From positions 12,456-76,455 of the forward strand of contig CAYYMH010000019.1 of assembly GCA_964472785.1 (NCBI GenBank): a stretch of 64,000 bases of DNA. The letters are read 5' to 3'. Shown piece after piece: positions 62,442-64,000 of this stretch. Below the pieces are notes generated by a model. The model made no database searches. It was not told the origin of the DNA and saw nothing but the letters and a program-made list of their open reading frames with translations. Position numbers and translations under genes: made by a program. Positions within the stretch are counted from its first letter, which is position 1. The number at the start of each line of letters is the position of its first letter. The stretch comes from CAYYMH01 sp964472785 (GTDB taxonomy: Bacteria; Zhuqueibacterota; Zhuqueibacteria; Thermofontimicrobiales; Thermofontimicrobiaceae).

Positions 62442-63116
62442 TTATTCGTTTAATTTTGCCAGATAAAGTTTAGCATCCGATGTTAATCCACCGTCTTCGT
62501 ATTCGTCAATAATCATCTGATAACAAGATTTTGCTTTTGCATATTGATTTGCTAAAGTATAACAGCGGGCAGCGTCCATTAATTGTTGAGCAGCGTTAAA
62601 ATTGTCACTAAATTTGGTTGCTCCCTTGTAATAATATTCTGCAGCCTCAGCATACTTAGCTTGTTCCTCCAGACTGGAACCCACTCCCGAATAAGAGGCA
62701 CTGGTAAGGATCCGATCATTTGCGTAGTCATCAAGGTACTGTTTAAAATAGAACAATGATTTTTCGTAATCTTCCTGAGCATAATATACTTTTCCGAGCA
62801 AATAGATTCCCCGGGCAGCGCTTTTCGTGCCGCTGTAATTTTCAACCATGCTCAACAAAATGTCAATCGCCTCTTGATGTTCAGTTTGCATTATTGCCAC
62901 ATTCGCTTTTGCCAATTGTTCGGAAGCCTGTAATTCTGCAGTCCTTTTACTTCTGACAATCATCACGACAATAATCACAACAGCAAGCATTGCGATTAAT
63001 GCAATGGAGATTTTTTGAGAATTTTCTTTAAAAAAATCCAATGTTTTAAAATACGTCGTCACTAACTTGTCTTCTTTAATCTTCTTTTTGGTAATTCGTT
63101 TTCTCGGTTTTAACAT
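62442..63116 (-). CDS. Membrane-anchored TPR protein
   Basis: A 224-aa protein with a basic N-terminus, one transmembrane helix at about 38-56 (SIALIAMLAVVIIVVMIV) and at least three TPR-like helical pairs after it (GIYLLGKVYYAQEDYEKSLFYFKQYL, AAEYYYKGATKF). It resembles YfgM/YbgF-type periplasmic TPR proteins that act at the cell envelope. Monocistronic, with a strong terminator after it. Confidence 0.75.
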   Translation of the reverse strand: MLKPRKRITKKKIKEDKLVTTYFKTLDFFKENSQKISIALIAMLAVVIIVVMIVRSKRTAELQASEQLAKANVAIMQTEHQEAIDILLSMVENYSGTKSAARGIYLLGKVYYAQEDYEKSLFYFKQYLDDYANDRILTSASYSGVGSSLEEQAKYAEAAEYYYKGATKFSDNFNAAQQLMDAARCYTLANQYAKAKSCYQMIIDEYEDGGLTSDAKLYLAKLNE

Positions 63117-64000
63117 CGTTTCTGCCCTTAGTTTTTTGGTTTAATTATTCAAATAATGATTAACAATTTTGATATTGGTTTTGTTGACTTTCTTAAATGA
63201 ATACTTTAAACAACCTTAAATATAATATTTTTGAAATAAAATATCAACTGGTTTGTTAAAAATATTTGGGCCAGGTTCGTACCCTGAAATTGGACAATCG
63301 AAACATAAACAAAAAGAATAAAACATCAATGATTAGTAAATTGGCAAAAGATAATGATTTAAAACAAATTTGTCAAGGAATAATTTCACGTTGAACAGAA
63401 TAACATATTTTTTAAAGCGGATACAGTTTTTATGGTGTGCTCGATCAAAATTTGAAATCAGTTGCTTTTTATGAAAAACTACCTTGAGTCTATAAAAGTG
63501 CGATTTGTGGCAAAATGACTGGCTTTTTATAATCAGCCTGCGCATAAATTAAATCAAAAATCGCAAAGCATACCATATACAAACAATGGTAAGTTTAATA
63601 CCACAATATATTGATTTATATTTCAATATATTTTAATTTATACGGAGGCTATAAAATTAATTATTCTGTCGAGAAATCATTCTACCATAATTTGTCAAAA
63701 TCAGTTTTAAAACTAAAATAACTTCAAATAATTATTTTCATGCAAGTGATTTCTATTAATAATCTAATTGATGAATAAATTAGGTGAAATGATTTATAAA
63801 TTTGGGGAATATTTTTTTGTTTCCGGAAGGATACTGACAAAAACTATTTGCAAAATAACAATTATCTTTTCTCTTATTTCCCAGCGCACCTAAAGGTGCA
63901 ATAAAAATATGTCATTAATTTTGACCTTAAAATTTTTCTATTTTATACTAAACTTTCACAAAAAAGTAATGCATTTAATTATATAATTTGTTATAATCCA
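63117..64000. other. AT-rich region without convincing genes
   Basis: 884 bp at the right edge. A minus-strand frame at 63333-63545 (70 codons) has no ribosome-binding site and an unlikely composition. A perfect hairpin GCACCT-AA-AGGTGC at 63886-63899 is the only notable element. The first 100 bp should hold the promoter of the TPR gene. The rest may be leader or decayed sequence of a gene beyond the window. Confidence 0.5.

Noticed and set aside
63333..63545. Minus-strand frame of 70 codons
   Set aside because: No ribosome-binding site, odd composition rich in Lys, Phe and His.

Overview
The window is AT-rich bacterial chromosome, probably from the Fibrobacterota-Chlorobiota-Bacteroidota superphylum and perhaps a Calditrichota- or KSB1-like lineage. 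Two secreted proteases end in the NPYPNPFN-type Ig-like tail that these bacteria use for type IX-like sorting, and one of them is a gingipain-family (C25) enzyme. Phylum assignment is inference. No rRNA, CRISPR array, intact transposon or prophage is visible, and the only assembly gap is ten Ns inside a tRNA array.

Bases 1-12.5 kb hold a long minus-strand housekeeping block. In transcription order it runs tRNA-Gly/Cys/Leu/Val, thrS, infC, rpmI, rplT, pheS, pheT, a ZapB-like coiled coil, zapA, a structured RNA (6S candidate), rny, a YmdB-type phosphodiesterase, folD and tRNA-Arg. infC appears to start at AUU. Bases 13-15 kb carry the preQ0 operon queD-queE-queC.

Bases 15-32.7 kb are accessory. 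They contain a C25 protease with dockerin-like and cohesin-like modules, an orphan oligopeptide-ABC ATPase, secreted propeller-type proteins, a sigma54-type response regulator, a PlsC-GNAT pair that may make an N-acyl amino-acid lipid, two methyltransferases, an M28 protease and a RelE toxin-antitoxin pair. Gene debris (trpF, PhnB-like and GNAT remnants) and dispersed intergenic repeats lie among them.

Bases 32.7-52.8 kb are mixed: leuS with a Leu-rich upstream reading frame, an XdhC-MocA pair, a chaperone cluster (two Hsp20 and a reduced DnaJ), a GAF/HD-GYP protein, a peptide-binding lipoprotein, and a compact six-gene operon (DUF4405 membrane protein, HD hydrolase, CGGC protein, DUF59 protein, aminotransferase, TenA). 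These are followed by tRNA-Pro, a MerR regulator, a polysaccharide deacetylase and alanine dehydrogenase.

Bases 52.8-62.4 kb are the classic translation operon rimP-nusA-infB-DUF503-rbfA-truB-ribF-rpsO-pnp on the minus strand. A terminator separates it from an upstream membrane-anchored TPR gene. The last 0.9 kb shows no convincing gene.

No clear new defence or mobile system was found. The best leads are the zapA-rny RNA, the AUU start of infC, the leuS leader, the multi-domain C25 protease, the PlsC-GNAT pair and the six-gene operon.
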